Source of the DNA: a virus
Direction: 5' to 3' (one strand)
Virus record (IMG/VR): IMGVR_UViG_3300025904_000008
Coordinates: 1-33,092 of that record
DNA length: 33,092 nucleotides
Shown here: positions 1-8,120 of the stretch, one piece after another
Numbering within the stretch: the first letter of the stretch is position 1
How the letters are laid out: each line of letters opens with the position of its first letter
Program-made: the position numbers and the translations under genes
Notes under the pieces: generated by a model
What the model saw: only the letters and a program-made list of their open reading frames with translations
The model's database searches: none
Told to the model about the DNA's origin: nothing

Positions 1-5
1 GGGGA

Positions 6-560
6 TCAGCCCGGCAGGAGCGATCCGGAACCGTCGCCGGCCTTGACCTGGTCGAGGGCCATGTAGCCCTTGACCTCGTTCTTCATCGGCTTCGGACCCT
101 TGCCGTCCCACTCGCCCTGGTCGATGGCGTACTTGTCGACCTGCTTGCGGACGATGGCGATGCCCTCCTTGCCCAGCAGCTCGTCACCGGAGCGGACCGT
201 GTAGGACCCCTCGCTGATGTCGACGCCGAAGAGCGCCTTCTCCAGCTGCGCCAGGCTGTACAGGGCGCCGTTGAAGAGCATCACGTTCGCCCAGAGCTTC
301 CGGCCGTCGTACTCGCCACCCTGAACGGTCAGCTCGAGGTGCCAGAACGGCTTGCCGGGGTTCTTGGAGTTCGGTCCGCACTTCTCCATCGACCAGTCCG
401 TGACGGCGAAGGGGTACTTGCCGGACGGGATCGGGTCGAACGAGCGTCCCTCTGACCCAGCCTCCTCGCTCGAGAAGTCGACGCGGATGTTGCTGAAGTC
501 CTCAGCGCCATCAGCGGTGTCCTCGGGCAGCAGGTTGGTGTCTTCCTTCTTCGTTGCCAT
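6..560 (-). CDS. DUF669-like recombination/replication accessory protein
   Basis: A 184-residue protein that resembles the DUF669 family, which in many phages is encoded directly beside a Sak4-type ATPase and is thought to act with ssDNA during recombination or replication. The N-terminal ~35 residues are acidic and low in complexity. The core carries the family-like stretch of 'F.PIPSGKYPFAVTDW', 'GKPFWHLELTV..G.YDGRKLW' and a C-terminal GY-ALDQ region. I chose the ATG at 560 because a GAGGAAA Shine-Dalgarno precedes it and the upstream extension is Arg-rich out-of-frame-looking sequence. It lies 16 bases after the Sak4 gene in the same leftward operon. The family call is from recognition; the biochemical role is inferred from the neighbour. 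Confidence 0.75.
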   Translation of the reverse strand: MATKKEDTNLLPEDTADGAEDFSNIRVDFSSEEAGSEGRSFDPIPSGKYPFAVTDWSMEKCGPNSKNPGKPFWHLELTVQGGEYDGRKLWANVMLFNGALYSLAQLEKALFGVDISEGSYTVRSGDELLGKEGIAIVRKQVDKYAIDQGEWDGKGPKPMKNEVKGYMALDQVKAGDGSGSLLPG

Positions 561-576
561 GTTTCCTCTTTCCCTG

Positions 577-1347
577 TTACTTGGATGGGTTGTTGATCGC
601 GTCAAAGATCGCCTGCATGGTCGGGTTCTCCATGACGGGCGCCGGTAGACGCTGAGTCCGATCCTTGGCGATGATCGTCTCGGTCTTCTTGGTGAGCAGG
701 AGACGCTTCTCTTCCGCCTCGTCTCCTGAACCAACTCGCTTGACGTAGTAGTAGCACACGATGTCCAAGAACGCCGCTACTTCGCCAGCAAGCTTTCCTG
801 ACAGACTCGGCATGGTGGTGACCATACCTGTCTTGTCGTTCTTGTCGTTCTTCGCCAGGCACGTGAAGATGGAGTTCATCTGCAGGTCCCTGAACGCTCG
901 AACGAACTTGCGCATCTGCTCCAGGTTCTTGCCCCACTCTCGCATGCCTGGAACATCCGGGTCGAGGTCGGGCCGATTCGTGATCAGCTCTTCCATGACG
1001 TTGTACATGTTGAACTTCTGGATCTCGGTCAGCGAGTCCAGGATGACAGTTCTGAACTCGTGCTTCCCTCGCTGCAGGTCGTCGTAGACTCCCTGCATCT
1101 GCTTCCAGTTCTCCACGCGCACCTGCTGAACGTCGGGGTACATCCGAACCAGCGATTCGGTTCCACCCTCGAAGTCCAGGATCAAGCACGGACGGAGGTC
1201 GGCACAGTCATCGGCGCTGCCGGCGAGAACTGTCTTACCGACACCCGAGTCGCCGTAGAACATGATGTTGATGTACTGCGCACGCTGCTGTACTGGGTGG
1301 ATCTTGAGTCCGCCCAGAGTCGTCGTGGTCAGGGTGTCAGTAGCCAC
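577..1347 (-). CDS. Sak4-like RecA-fold ATPase (AAA_24)
   Basis: A 256-residue P-loop ATPase. Walker A is GDSGVGKT at residues 32-39. A hydrophobic strand ending ILDFEGG follows at about 53-59, and the Walker B-like strand VILDSL lies near residue 100. Length and layout match phage Sak4/AAA_24 proteins, single-strand annealing or recombination ATPases related to RadB/RecA. The DUF669-like gene downstream and the RecB/Cas4-like nuclease upstream form a familiar actinophage recombination cassette. The start overlaps the end of the small Lys-rich ORF by 11 bases, suggesting coupled translation. Confidence 0.85.
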   Translation of the reverse strand: MATDTLTTTTLGGLKIHPVQQRAQYINIMFYGDSGVGKTVLAGSADDCADLRPCLILDFEGGTESLVRMYPDVQQVRVENWKQMQGVYDDLQRGKHEFRTVILDSLTEIQKFNMYNVMEELITNRPDLDPDVPGMREWGKNLEQMRKFVRAFRDLQMNSIFTCLAKNDKNDKTGMVTTMPSLSGKLAGEVAAFLDIVCYYYVKRVGSGDEAEEKRLLLTKKTETIIAKDRTQRLPAPVMENPTMQAIFDAINNPSK

Positions 1348-1435
1348 GCTTGCCTGAACCCTTCGAACCGGACGACTTGCCGCCCTTGCCCTTACCGGAC
1401 TTGGACGTGGCGGTCTTTTTCGTGTTTCCCTTCAC
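1337..1435 (-). CDS. small Lys/Gly/Ser-rich basic protein
   Basis: A 32-residue ORF with a GTG start at 1435, preceded by a strong AAGGAGG at a suitable distance. The product is almost entirely K, G, S and T and ends in RGY, so it is highly basic and probably disordered, possibly nucleic-acid binding. It overlaps the end of the nuclease gene (GTG at 1433-1435, nuclease stop at 1437) and the start of the ATPase gene, which fits a coupled cistron. A longer version reading upstream to 1579 would overlap the nuclease in another frame and is unlikely. Function unknown. Confidence 0.6.
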   Translation of the reverse strand: MKGNTKKTATSKSGKGKGGKSSGSKGSGKRGY

Positions 1436-1436
1436 C

Positions 1437-2726
1437 CTATTCTCCTCCTTGACTATCTGTTGAAGCTTCCTTGACCCAGTAGTGCTTGTCGCGCTTGTCG
1501 AACAGCGTGTCGAGCAAGTACTGCGGGTCCATCTGTCGGTACGTCTCCAGGCACGGTTGACGGAAGGCACAAAAACCACAGGAGAACCTACCAGGGGAAG
1601 GGTAGACCCGCAAGTTGGGGTCGCACATCTCTGAGGCCTCGAGGAACAGCTGACGCTCGATCTCTTCCAGCTCAGGCTCTGACTTCACGACCTGGTATCG
1701 GTTGTGGAACTTCGGACCCTCACTCTTCAGCCACTCGAGGTGCTCGTCGTACAAGCCTGCCTCGTAGGCGTCGGTGTCCTCTTCCTTGACCGTCTTCAGA
1801 TAGCTGTCGTAGTCAACTGCCTGTTGTCTGTTGACGGAATACATACGACCAAGCCGTACCTGAGTGTTGCGCTGAGGCGGCGAAGGGAAGGCCTTCTTGA
1901 GTTCGACGTAGATGAAACCTCGTACGTTGAGGCCCAGCTTCCGTCGTAGTGCCATGACGTAGCTGCCGATCTGATCGTCGAGCTCAAGGAACTCATCCCT
2001 GTCTTGTCCTGAGGCGTCACCTCGAGCCAGACGTGCAGCAGTCTTCCAGTCGAGGATCCAGTAGTCACCGTGCTCATCCTCCGCCAGTAGGTCGATACGT
2101 CCCGCGAGGCAAACCGGAAGACCTGACTTGCGTAGGTTCGAAGCCTGCTGCTGTACTGCGACGAGGTCTTCCCCGTTCGCTTCCATGCAAGTCTTCTGGT
2201 ACCACTCGTCGATGGTCTTCAGGCAGCGCTTACAGGTACAGAACAGGAACTCGCCGGTGTCGGGGTTGTTGATCGGAACGATGAACGAGACTTCAACGCG
2301 CAGAGGTGTCAGGTGCGCGTCGTAGATGGGAGCGACTTCGGTCGCGTAGTAGTTTAGCATGCCGAGTCCGAGCTCGACGCGGTCGCTGTAGTCCTGCTCG
2401 ACTTCTTCGTTCTGGATGTACTGGGAGGACGTTGACTCCAGGAACTTCTTCTTCTGGCTTTCGCACGTCTCCAGGAACTTCTCCTTGGCCGAACCGAGCA
2501 CTACGTCTCTAGGCCACTTCCACGTCTTCGGTTCGTAGAGCACTTCCATCGCGTTGTGGAAGGCGACACCGAACTCGAGAGGCTTGGCCGTCACCTGAGG
2601 GTAGTAGAAGTCCTGGAAGATCCAGTGCCACCGGCGCCTACATCCTCGAAAGGAGCGGCGCTCAGAGGTGTGCACCTCATGCACCAATCCTTGACGGATT
2701 AGCGCAGTGACTTCTTTGGATTCCAA
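1437..2726 (-). CDS. RecB/Cas4-like PD-(D/E)XK exonuclease with Fe-S site
   Basis: A 429-residue nuclease of the PD-(D/E)XK superfamily. Visible motifs are G53xxxH57xxxE61 (RecB motif I), E145, G209RID212, D226WK228 and Q252xxxY256. C29 near the N-terminus and the C-terminal C383xxC386x5C392 match the four-cysteine 4Fe-4S arrangement of Cas4/AddB nucleases. An extra cluster, CTCKRC at 163-168 plus C180, lies before the active site and may bind a metal. The start is a TTG at 2724-2726 with GGAGGT upstream. It is the first gene after a leftward promoter at 2754-2783 and probably resects DNA ends for the Sak4/DUF669 pair. Family strong, exact polarity unknown. Confidence 0.85.
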   Translation of the reverse strand: MESKEVTALIRQGLVHEVHTSERRSFRGCRRRWHWIFQDFYYPQVTAKPLEFGVAFHNAMEVLYEPKTWKWPRDVVLGSAKEKFLETCESQKKKFLESTSSQYIQNEEVEQDYSDRVELGLGMLNYYATEVAPIYDAHLTPLRVEVSFIVPINNPDTGEFLFCTCKRCLKTIDEWYQKTCMEANGEDLVAVQQQASNLRKSGLPVCLAGRIDLLAEDEHGDYWILDWKTAARLARGDASGQDRDEFLELDDQIGSYVMALRRKLGLNVRGFIYVELKKAFPSPPQRNTQVRLGRMYSVNRQQAVDYDSYLKTVKEEDTDAYEAGLYDEHLEWLKSEGPKFHNRYQVVKSEPELEEIERQLFLEASEMCDPNLRVYPSPGRFSCGFCAFRQPCLETYRQMDPQYLLDTLFDKRDKHYWVKEASTDSQGGE

Positions 2727-2753
2727 GGCCGACCTCCGACGTGTGATGTTCTA

Positions 2754-2783
2754 ATTATATAGGGGATCAAGCTAGCCTCACAA
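2754..2783 (-). promoter_or_regulatory. leftward sigma70-like promoter (CTATATAAT class)
   Basis: On the minus strand TTGTGA, an 18-base spacer and TATAAT lie 28 bases upstream of the nuclease TTG start. The -10 is embedded in CTATATAAT, shared with the promoters at 8743, 11978 and 14421. A small imperfect hairpin over the stop of the preceding gene (about 2797-2814) sits just upstream. Confidence 0.7.
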
Positions 2784-2804
2784 GAGGGAAGAGCGAACTT
2801 TCCT

Positions 2805-3008
2805 CTAGGAAGTTTCTTCCTCCAAGGCATTCCTGATAGCCTCCCTGATGCCCAGTGTGTCGAGCACGCCCTCTAGCTCGCCGATAGTTGCCTTGACCCT
2901 GATAGCTGTCGACGTAAGGACCTCTGCGGCGGCTAGTGCCTCTTGGTAATCCAGCGCCATCGTCGTCATCGGGATGATGGGTCCCTTGTCAGACGCCTTG
3001 CTCGCCAT
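2805..3008 (-). CDS. hypothetical protein, 67 aa
   Basis: A 67-residue, mostly helical small protein rich in Ala, Leu and Glu, with no motif I recognise. The ATG at 3008 has GGAAGG upstream and overlaps the end of the preceding zinc-ribbon gene by 20 bases. It is the last gene of its unit, since the 2754 promoter follows. Confidence 0.65.
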   Translation of the reverse strand: MASKASDKGPIIPMTTMALDYQEALAAAEVLTSTAIRVKATIGELEGVLDTLGIREAIRNALEEETS

Positions 3009-3354
3009 TGGGTACCTTCCTAGCTAGTGCGCCCCAACCTTCAACGAAGGGACTGTGAAGCTGCGACTTCCGATCAGGCAACAGATTGCGTGCGCTGCTG
3101 ATGACAGCGCGCATAAGCTGCTCCGGACCCTGTACAGCTCGAGAGGGCTTCTTACAACGCTCGCACACCCACCAGCCCCACTTCTGCCCTCGTACGAAAG
3201 CCTTGATGCGACCCTTCCCACATCCCCCGCTGGGACAGAACTGAGTAGGCTTGGCATACACGCCAACGACCTGCTCACCATCATGCAGCATGTCGCCAAC
3301 GAACATGTCAGCATCCTCATTGAACTCGAACTCGAGTACTACATACCTAGCCAT
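2989..3354 (-). CDS. putative zinc-ribbon protein
   Basis: A 121-residue protein. The start at 3354 (MARYVVLEF) is preferred because an AGGGA-type site lies just upstream; a longer form to 3396 would run into the hairpin. After an acidic N-terminal strand, a CPSGGC and a WWVCERC pair about 25 residues apart form a likely four-cysteine zinc ribbon, followed by a basic helical tail. Such ribbons bind nucleic acid or stabilise small folds. Specific function unknown. Confidence 0.7.
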   Translation of the reverse strand: MARYVVLEFEFNEDADMFVGDMLHDGEQVVGVYAKPTQFCPSGGCGKGRIKAFVRGQKWGWWVCERCKKPSRAVQGPEQLMRAVISSARNLLPDRKSQLHSPFVEGWGALARKVPNGEQGV

Positions 3355-3374
3355 GTTCCCTCCCCTTTGACGTA

Positions 3375-3396
3375 GTGGGGAGCCCGAGCTCCCCAC
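3375..3396 (-). terminator. hairpin terminator-like element
   Basis: A perfect 9-bp stem, GTGGGGAGC with GCTCCCCAC, around a 4-base loop. It starts 8 bases after the stop of the secreted-protein gene ending at 3404 and ends before the next start at 3354. There is no T-tract, as is common in high-GC actinobacteria, so efficiency is uncertain. Confidence 0.6.
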
Positions 3397-3403
3397 TCTG
3401 TTG

Positions 3404-3874
3404 TCAGCAGCCCGATGACCAGTCGGTGTGGTGGATGGTCATCTTCGCACACTGCTGCACGTTGCCACCGGGCACGAAGATGTCATCGAACAGCCAGCCA
3501 GTCCTCAACGTCGAGGCGTCCGGCATCCCGATCTCCAGATCCCACGACCGGCACTGACCCGGGTTCAGGTCGTCGTTGTTGGTCGAGAACTTGGTCACGC
3601 CGTCCTCGTTGCGGATCCACAGCCCCTTGCCAGCGATGCCCTCGTAGGCAAGCCCACCGCTATTGGCACAAATCTTCACCGACTCGACGTAAAACCCGAC
3701 ACTGTACTGCTGTCGGAGCCGGTAGTTGATCTGGAGCTGTCCGTTGCCAGCGAAGTCGCTGTGGGTGACGATCGGGCCCCAGTCGTAGGCAGCCTGTGCC
3801 GGCTGTGAAACTACGACCTGCATACCGGCACAGGCAGCGAGAGCTGCGACGAGTAGGGCAATCTTGTTACGCAT
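3404..3874 (-). CDS. secreted protein with signal peptide, unknown function
   Basis: A 156-residue protein with a clear Sec signal: MRNK, a hydrophobic core of about 16 residues, then a likely cleavage after AQA near residue 28. The mature part has four cysteines (two in the middle, two near the C-terminus) and a beta-rich composition, consistent with a disulfide-stabilised exported domain. The ATG at 3874 follows AAGGAGG; a slightly longer reading to 3892 lacks a good site. It is first in line after two other secreted-protein genes (3885-4580 and 4614-5168), so the phage may remodel or coat the host surface, but no family is recognised. Confidence 0.75.
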   Translation of the reverse strand: MRNKIALLVAALAACAGMQVVVSQPAQAAYDWGPIVTHSDFAGNGQLQINYRLRQQYSVGFYVESVKICANSGGLAYEGIAGKGLWIRNEDGVTKFSTNNDDLNPGQCRSWDLEIGMPDASTLRTGWLFDDIFVPGGNVQQCAKMTIHHTDWSSGC

Positions 3875-3884
3875 GAGGGCCTCC

Positions 3885-4580
3885 TTAGCCACTCGTTGGG
3901 TGGTGATGTCCGCAGCGTCCGAGGTGCTTCAGGTGGACGTGTCGGACGAACCTCTTCTTCATGACCACGTTGCCGTCCTGGTGCAGGAAGAATCGAGCGT
4001 GGTGCCCGGCCCAGGCCCTGACGGTCCAGTTGAACTTGGCATGGTCGTGTGTAACCAGGACCTTCCGGATGTGGTACCGGTTGTTGGTCCAAACAGTCCT
4101 GTCACTGCGTGCACAGGACTGCAGCTTGTGCACCTTGATCGATGCGTGCTTGAACTTCGGCGGCGGAGGGGTGCAGTTGTCCTGTGAGGACAGCAGAACG
4201 ATGTCGGAGTAGTTGTGCGGCTCCAACGGCGTGTCGGCTGGACGGTTGTCCGTCTCGGTGAGCCCGTTGGCTTCCAGGCTGTCGAGAAGGTTCCTGTCAC
4301 CCTCATCGCGGATCCAGTACTTGTCGAACTGGTATTCCGCGTCATCACTGCACTTCGGGACCGACGTCGGACAGAGAGTCGCAGCAGTGTCTTGAGCCGT
4401 ACCCTCCTTGACGAAGGTCTGCGGGAACTCCGCTGTGTCGTTGGACGTGTCGGGGTTGTCGATCTTCCAGCAGGCCGACACCTCCTTCGGCGGTGGCCCT
4501 TGATGACACGCGAACGCTGAGGTCTGGAACCCCAGTACGATCGCGACTACCATCATCGCGATCCTCCATGTGTACCTCAT
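3885..4580 (-). CDS. secreted Cys/His-rich protein, unknown function
   Basis: A 231-residue protein beginning with MRYTWRIAMMVVAIVLGF, a hydrophobic core and a likely cleavage near SAFA. The mature chain holds six or more cysteines and a His-rich C-terminal third (VTHDHAKFNW, GHHARFF, RHVHLKHL, CGHHH) that could bind metal. It ends 10 bases before the next secreted-protein start. The function is unknown. The signal peptide is the solid part of this call. Confidence 0.75.
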   Translation of the reverse strand: MRYTWRIAMMVVAIVLGFQTSAFACHQGPPPKEVSACWKIDNPDTSNDTAEFPQTFVKEGTAQDTAATLCPTSVPKCSDDAEYQFDKYWIRDEGDRNLLDSLEANGLTETDNRPADTPLEPHNYSDIVLLSSQDNCTPPPPKFKHASIKVHKLQSCARSDRTVWTNNRYHIRKVLVTHDHAKFNWTVRAWAGHHARFFLHQDGNVVMKKRFVRHVHLKHLGRCGHHHPTSG

Positions 4581-4613
4581 GTGTTGTACCTCTCTGTTGG
4601 TGAGCAGGGTTGC

Positions 4614-5168
4614 TCAGTAGTGGTTCACCTGCTTGTCAAGGCTGGCGACCTTGACGCACAGGGCGTAGACCTCGAGCGTGCCGTGGGTAGCGTCGGGGGC
4701 GTCACCGGAACCGAAGTTCACGATCCACCCGTCGAGACGTCCCGGCTTTGGGGTGTTCGTCGACCAGTCCATCCGACCGGCGAACGAGCTGGTGATCGGC
4801 TGGGTCGCGGTGTTGATCGGGTCGGTTGACCGGATCGAGTACGCACCGCCGCTGATCGCGACGTACTGCTGGCTCGCAGCGTCGTCGTCAGCACAGGCCA
4901 CGGTAGCGATGCCGCCACCGCCGTTGTCGTAGTGCGCTGTCCGGTAGACCGCACCGTTGGCGAGCACGTCGCTGTCGGACAGGAACGCACCACGCGCCTT
5001 GGCCGTCAGGTCCGACTTGTGGATCGTGTCGAACTTGATGATCCGGTGCCCGACGGAGTCGGTTGCGATCTGCGGGCCGGTGATCTGGCTAGCAGCAAGA
5101 GCTCCGACTGCGCCACTCCCGACAAGCGCCGCCGTAGCGATGCCAATGGTGATGATGTTGCCCTTCAT
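4614..5168 (-). CDS. secreted protein with actinobacterial-type repeat-like N-terminus
   Basis: A 184-residue protein with a signal peptide (MKGN, hydrophobic core, cleavage near ALA about residue 25). The following segment, with SQITGPQIATDSV and IHKSDL, resembles the 'ITGxQIxxxSVxxxDI' strand repeats common in exported actinobacterial proteins. Two cysteines occur in the mature part. The ATG at 5168 overlaps the preceding stop (ATGA), so translation is coupled. A small hairpin (4602-4615) covers its stop. It is probably exported; its role is not known. Confidence 0.75.
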   Translation of the reverse strand: MKGNIITIGIATAALVGSGAVGALAASQITGPQIATDSVGHRIIKFDTIHKSDLTAKARGAFLSDSDVLANGAVYRTAHYDNGGGGIATVACADDDAASQQYVAISGGAYSIRSTDPINTATQPITSSFAGRMDWSTNTPKPGRLDGWIVNFGSGDAPDATHGTLEVYALCVKVASLDKQVNHY

Positions 5169-5359
5169 GTGGTTCCCTCTTCCTCTTTCAGGTCGGCGAA
5201 GCGGAAGTGCTCGCACCGTTCGGTACAGGGCTGTCCTACCCTGTGGTAATGCACATCCGTCTCCTCTGGGAAACGAATGTCAGTCAGACGCTTCTCGGCT
5301 TGCGCGCGCAATACCGCAGCGTCGACAACATTGGGGTCAAACACGTAGCTGTGGTGCAT
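5165..5359 (-). CDS. hypothetical protein, 64 aa
   Basis: A 64-residue protein containing CTERC and several histidines (MHHSY, VHYHRVG). The ATG at 5359 follows AAGGAGA and directly abuts the helicase stop at 5360. It is coupled by a 4-base overlap to the secreted-protein gene. A lone CxxxC with histidines could bind a metal. Otherwise unrecognised. Confidence 0.7.
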   Translation of the reverse strand: MHHSYVFDPNVVDAAVLRAQAEKRLTDIRFPEETDVHYHRVGQPCTERCEHFRFADLKEEEGTT

Positions 5360-6949
5360 TTACTCTCCTTGGTCCAGCTCGATGATGTCGTCCAGGCTCA
5401 GCTCCTTGACAACCTCCTCCGGGTTGACTCTGTCGCCCATAAGCATCTGAAGCCACTTCCACTTGTTGTTGATGGCAGTCCACCGTCCGAGGTCGACAGT
5501 GTTCCTAGCCATGATGTCTATGACTTCGACCGCTTCACGCTGCCCAATGCGATGAGCACGGTCTTCAGCCTGACGATTCTTCGAAGGCGACCACCATCGG
5601 TCAATGAAGATGACGGTAGAGCTGCGAGTGAGGGTGATACTCTCACCACCAGCCTTAATGGTCCCAGCAAAAACTCGTACATCACCTCGTTGGAACGATC
5701 GAACAAGCTCATCACGAGCCGCTTGCTTGGTATCGCCAGTGTAAAGCCCGTGGGATATATGCTTACTCTCCAGCCTTTGCCCGAATAGGTTGATCGCAGC
5801 CTTGGACTGACTGAAGACGATGAAGCTTGGTCCGCCCTTTTCATACACACCCCTATCGGTCATGAGCTCTACGAGAGCATCCATCTTGGCTGACGGGTCG
5901 ATCATCTCCCACTGAGGGACCTCGACCAGATCGAACTCTGTATGATCTTTGTTCCACTTCTTGCGGTACTTGATCTCCTGCTCGCCAGTCGCAGGGTCGA
6001 TCTTCGCGACGAGGTACCCTGCCGTCATCTGTTGCAGACGGACCAGCTGTACTACGACAGCCTGCGCAATGATCGGGTCCTCGCGTTCAATCTCCTCCCT
6101 GTGGTCTTCGCACCAAGCAGCCATGGTCTTCTTCATCTGGTCGTAGACCTTGCGCTGCTTCGGGTCTAGGTCGACCCAGATACGGCTGTAGTACTTGTCA
6201 GGCAAGTCGGTGAGGACGTCTTCCTTCCGTCTGCGGGTGAACCAGGGCTTCATCTCCTCCCGCAGGACAGGGATGGCTTCCTCGTTGACCCCTACCGTCT
6301 TCTGATAGCCGAGCTCGTTCCCGTCTCGATCGAGGACTGGTATCTGGATAGTGTACGCCCTGACGAAACGCCAGTACGACGTGTAGTAGTTCGGCCAGAG
6401 CCAGTTCAAGATGGACCAGAGGTCCTCGGGCTTGTTGTCCGCCGGCGTTCCGCTCATGCCCGTCTTGTACAGAGCGGGGATACGCTTGAAGGACTGTACG
6501 AGCTGCGCCTTGCGGTTCTTGATGCGGTGGATCTCGTCACCGATGATGTGGAACCAGGTGATCTGATTCAGCCCTCGCATGTCCTTGATGCGTACGCTGT
6601 CGTAGTTCATCACGAAGTAACCGGACCGCCTCGGGTCCTTAGCGTACTGCATGAAACGCTCGCGAGTGTGGTAGGTATACACGTAGATGTCGTCCTCGGT
6701 GTACTGCATGAGGTGTTCATCCCACACGTCAATCGCGTTCTTCGGGCAGACGACAAGTGTCTTCAATGCCCGGTGCTTGCGCATGTAGTTGTCGACGTAC
6801 TCTCCCTTAGCACCGTCACCAGCCCTGTTTGCCTGGTCGAGAGCGATTCCGATAAAGGTCTTCCCAGTACCGGGATCGTTCCCGACCAGACGTGACCGCT
6901 TCGACTTGAGCTGGTCTACGTCTTCCTGTTGGAAGGCAAACAGTTCCAT
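5360..6949 (-). CDS. SNF2-family DNA helicase/translocase
   Basis: A 529-residue superfamily 2 ATPase. Motif I GNDPGTGKT is at 23-31, motif II DEIH at 138-141 and motif III SGTP at 166-169. The SNF2 hallmark motif VI QAEDRAHRIGQ spans about 460-470, with the RecA2 strand VIFIDRWWSPSKN just before it. The length is that of the compact phage SNF2/Rad54-like helicases, with no accessory domains. It is the replication-module helicase candidate and could remodel nucleoprotein at the phage origin. Start and stop are coupled with neighbours (TGATG at 6949). Confidence 0.92.
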   Translation of the reverse strand: MELFAFQQEDVDQLKSKRSRLVGNDPGTGKTFIGIALDQANRAGDGAKGEYVDNYMRKHRALKTLVVCPKNAIDVWDEHLMQYTEDDIYVYTYHTRERFMQYAKDPRRSGYFVMNYDSVRIKDMRGLNQITWFHIIGDEIHRIKNRKAQLVQSFKRIPALYKTGMSGTPADNKPEDLWSILNWLWPNYYTSYWRFVRAYTIQIPVLDRDGNELGYQKTVGVNEEAIPVLREEMKPWFTRRRKEDVLTDLPDKYYSRIWVDLDPKQRKVYDQMKKTMAAWCEDHREEIEREDPIIAQAVVVQLVRLQQMTAGYLVAKIDPATGEQEIKYRKKWNKDHTEFDLVEVPQWEMIDPSAKMDALVELMTDRGVYEKGGPSFIVFSQSKAAINLFGQRLESKHISHGLYTGDTKQAARDELVRSFQRGDVRVFAGTIKAGGESITLTRSSTVIFIDRWWSPSKNRQAEDRAHRIGQREAVEVIDIMARNTVDLGRWTAINNKWKWLQMLMGDRVNPEEVVKELSLDDIIELDQGE

Positions 6950-7146
6950 CAGACCTCCAGAATGATCGGGTCGTTGCTGTCCGCGATCGCACGTACTGGC
7001 GCGAGGGACCCTAGTACGCCTAGGTCGATGACGATGTAGCAGTCATCGCACGCATGGTCCTGCTTAGCGATCCATCTACGTAGGTCGCCAAGTGTGATCC
7101 CGGTCGCCTCGTCGTCGTACTCGACAATAGCTGTCATGAGGTTCAT
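6949..7146 (-). CDS. hypothetical protein, 65 aa
   Basis: A 65-residue protein with the pattern of a small alpha/beta fold; it contains CDDC near the middle (KQDHACDDCYIVIDLG). The start at 7146 is chosen because it forms a TGATG with the upstream gene, and its own stop forms a TGATG with the helicase. No family recognised. Confidence 0.7.
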   Translation of the reverse strand: MNLMTAIVEYDDEATGITLGDLRRWIAKQDHACDDCYIVIDLGVLGSLAPVRAIADSNDPIILEV

Positions 7147-7532
7147 CAGGTGTGTACCTCGTCTGCATCGCAGGTGCACTCGAAGAGACGGTACTCGCCC
7201 TTGCCGAGCTCGTACCCGATCATGAAGGCGGTCAGTAGGCCGTCGGCGTGGATGTGTGCGATCGTGTCGCGCGTAAGGGGCCCGCCCTGGTCCAGCAACG
7301 CAACGAACGCATTTGCTTCGGCGTTACCCATCTGCTCGAGAAAGATCTGAACAGCTGTATTGTGCCACATGATGCGCTCGTCCATCAACGCTTCCCAGAC
7401 GTAGCCCAGCGCGTTCAGGTCGTCAGCGGTCTTGTGGGCAGCATCGAGCTCCGCCTCTGGCACAGCGCCCTTCTGGATCTCCTTGCGGAGCTGGTGGGCC
7501 AGGCCGTGCAGCGGACATTCAGAGGTAGGCAT
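7146..7532 (-). CDS. hypothetical protein, 128 aa
   Basis: A 128-residue, mainly helical protein with an N-terminal CPLHGLAH and a C-terminal ECTCDAD cysteine pair, so a Cys/His metal site is possible. The start at 7532 forms TGATG with the upstream stop and has GGGAGCAGG before it; an alternative ATG at 7547 adds five residues. Unknown function. Confidence 0.7.
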   Translation of the reverse strand: MPTSECPLHGLAHQLRKEIQKGAVPEAELDAAHKTADDLNALGYVWEALMDERIMWHNTAVQIFLEQMGNAEANAFVALLDQGGPLTRDTIAHIHADGLLTAFMIGYELGKGEYRLFECTCDADEVHT

Positions 7533-7843
7533 CAGACCTGCTCCCATGCTGTCGCGTAGTAGACCGAGCCGTCCACCGCCTTGCTGAGGTGCGCTGAGAC
7601 GAGCTCGTCCCAGTCGCGGCGGGTGTTGAACTGGCTCGTGGTGTACCAGTTGCCGGCAACCTTCAAGGCGGCGAAGGTGTAGGCGACGCCTCGCGGCGAG
7701 AACTTCTGGTTCCAGATCAGAACCGTCAGCTCCGGGTAGTCGTCGTCCTCGCCAAACTTCTCCAGCGAGGCTTGCTCCTTAGCCAGCTCCTCGTAGAGAC
7801 GCTCCAGTCGCGCCTCGAGGTAGGCGATCTTACCTTTTGCCAT
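7532..7843 (-). CDS. hypothetical protein with N-terminal coiled coil
   Basis: A 103-residue protein. Residues ~3-30 form an amphipathic, probably coiled-coil helix (LEARLERLYEELAKEQASLEK). The remainder looks like a small beta-rich domain containing 'SPRGVAYTFAALKVAGNWYTT'. It may be an oligomeric adaptor. The start overlaps the end of the preceding gene by 14 bases. Confidence 0.7.
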   Translation of the reverse strand: MAKGKIAYLEARLERLYEELAKEQASLEKFGEDDDYPELTVLIWNQKFSPRGVAYTFAALKVAGNWYTTSQFNTRRDWDELVSAHLSKAVDGSVYYATAWEQV

Positions 7844-8120
7844 CTTTCTTCACTCCCTCTTCCTTCAGTACGTTGTTTGTGCGGGTGCAATACCAGAGAA
7901 TCCACCAGTTCGTCTGGCGCTTCTCCAGCCTGAAACCCAGAGTACGTCTGTTCCGCCAAGGATGCACGGACTGGCACGCTTTGCACCAAACCCCAAGGTC
8001 AGTGTTTGGTTGTTTCCTCTGATCAGGCTTCCACGTCTCGCCGACGTGCTTCCTAATCCGCCGAAAGGGCTTGTTTCCCAGGCGGATCAAGTCTCTATGT
8101 AGGCCGTCTCGCTCAGGCAC
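7830..8120 (-). CDS. basic hypothetical protein with CxxC
   Basis: A 96-residue, strongly basic Trp/Arg-rich protein with CKAC and a later lone Cys (WYCTRTN). The start is a GTG at 8120, overlapping the upstream stop by 8 bases, with GGAG about 10 bases upstream. Charge suggests nucleic-acid binding; no family is recognised. Confidence 0.65.
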   Translation of the reverse strand: MPERDGLHRDLIRLGNKPFRRIRKHVGETWKPDQRKQPNTDLGVWCKACQSVHPWRNRRTLGFRLEKRQTNWWILWYCTRTNNVLKEEGVKKDGKR

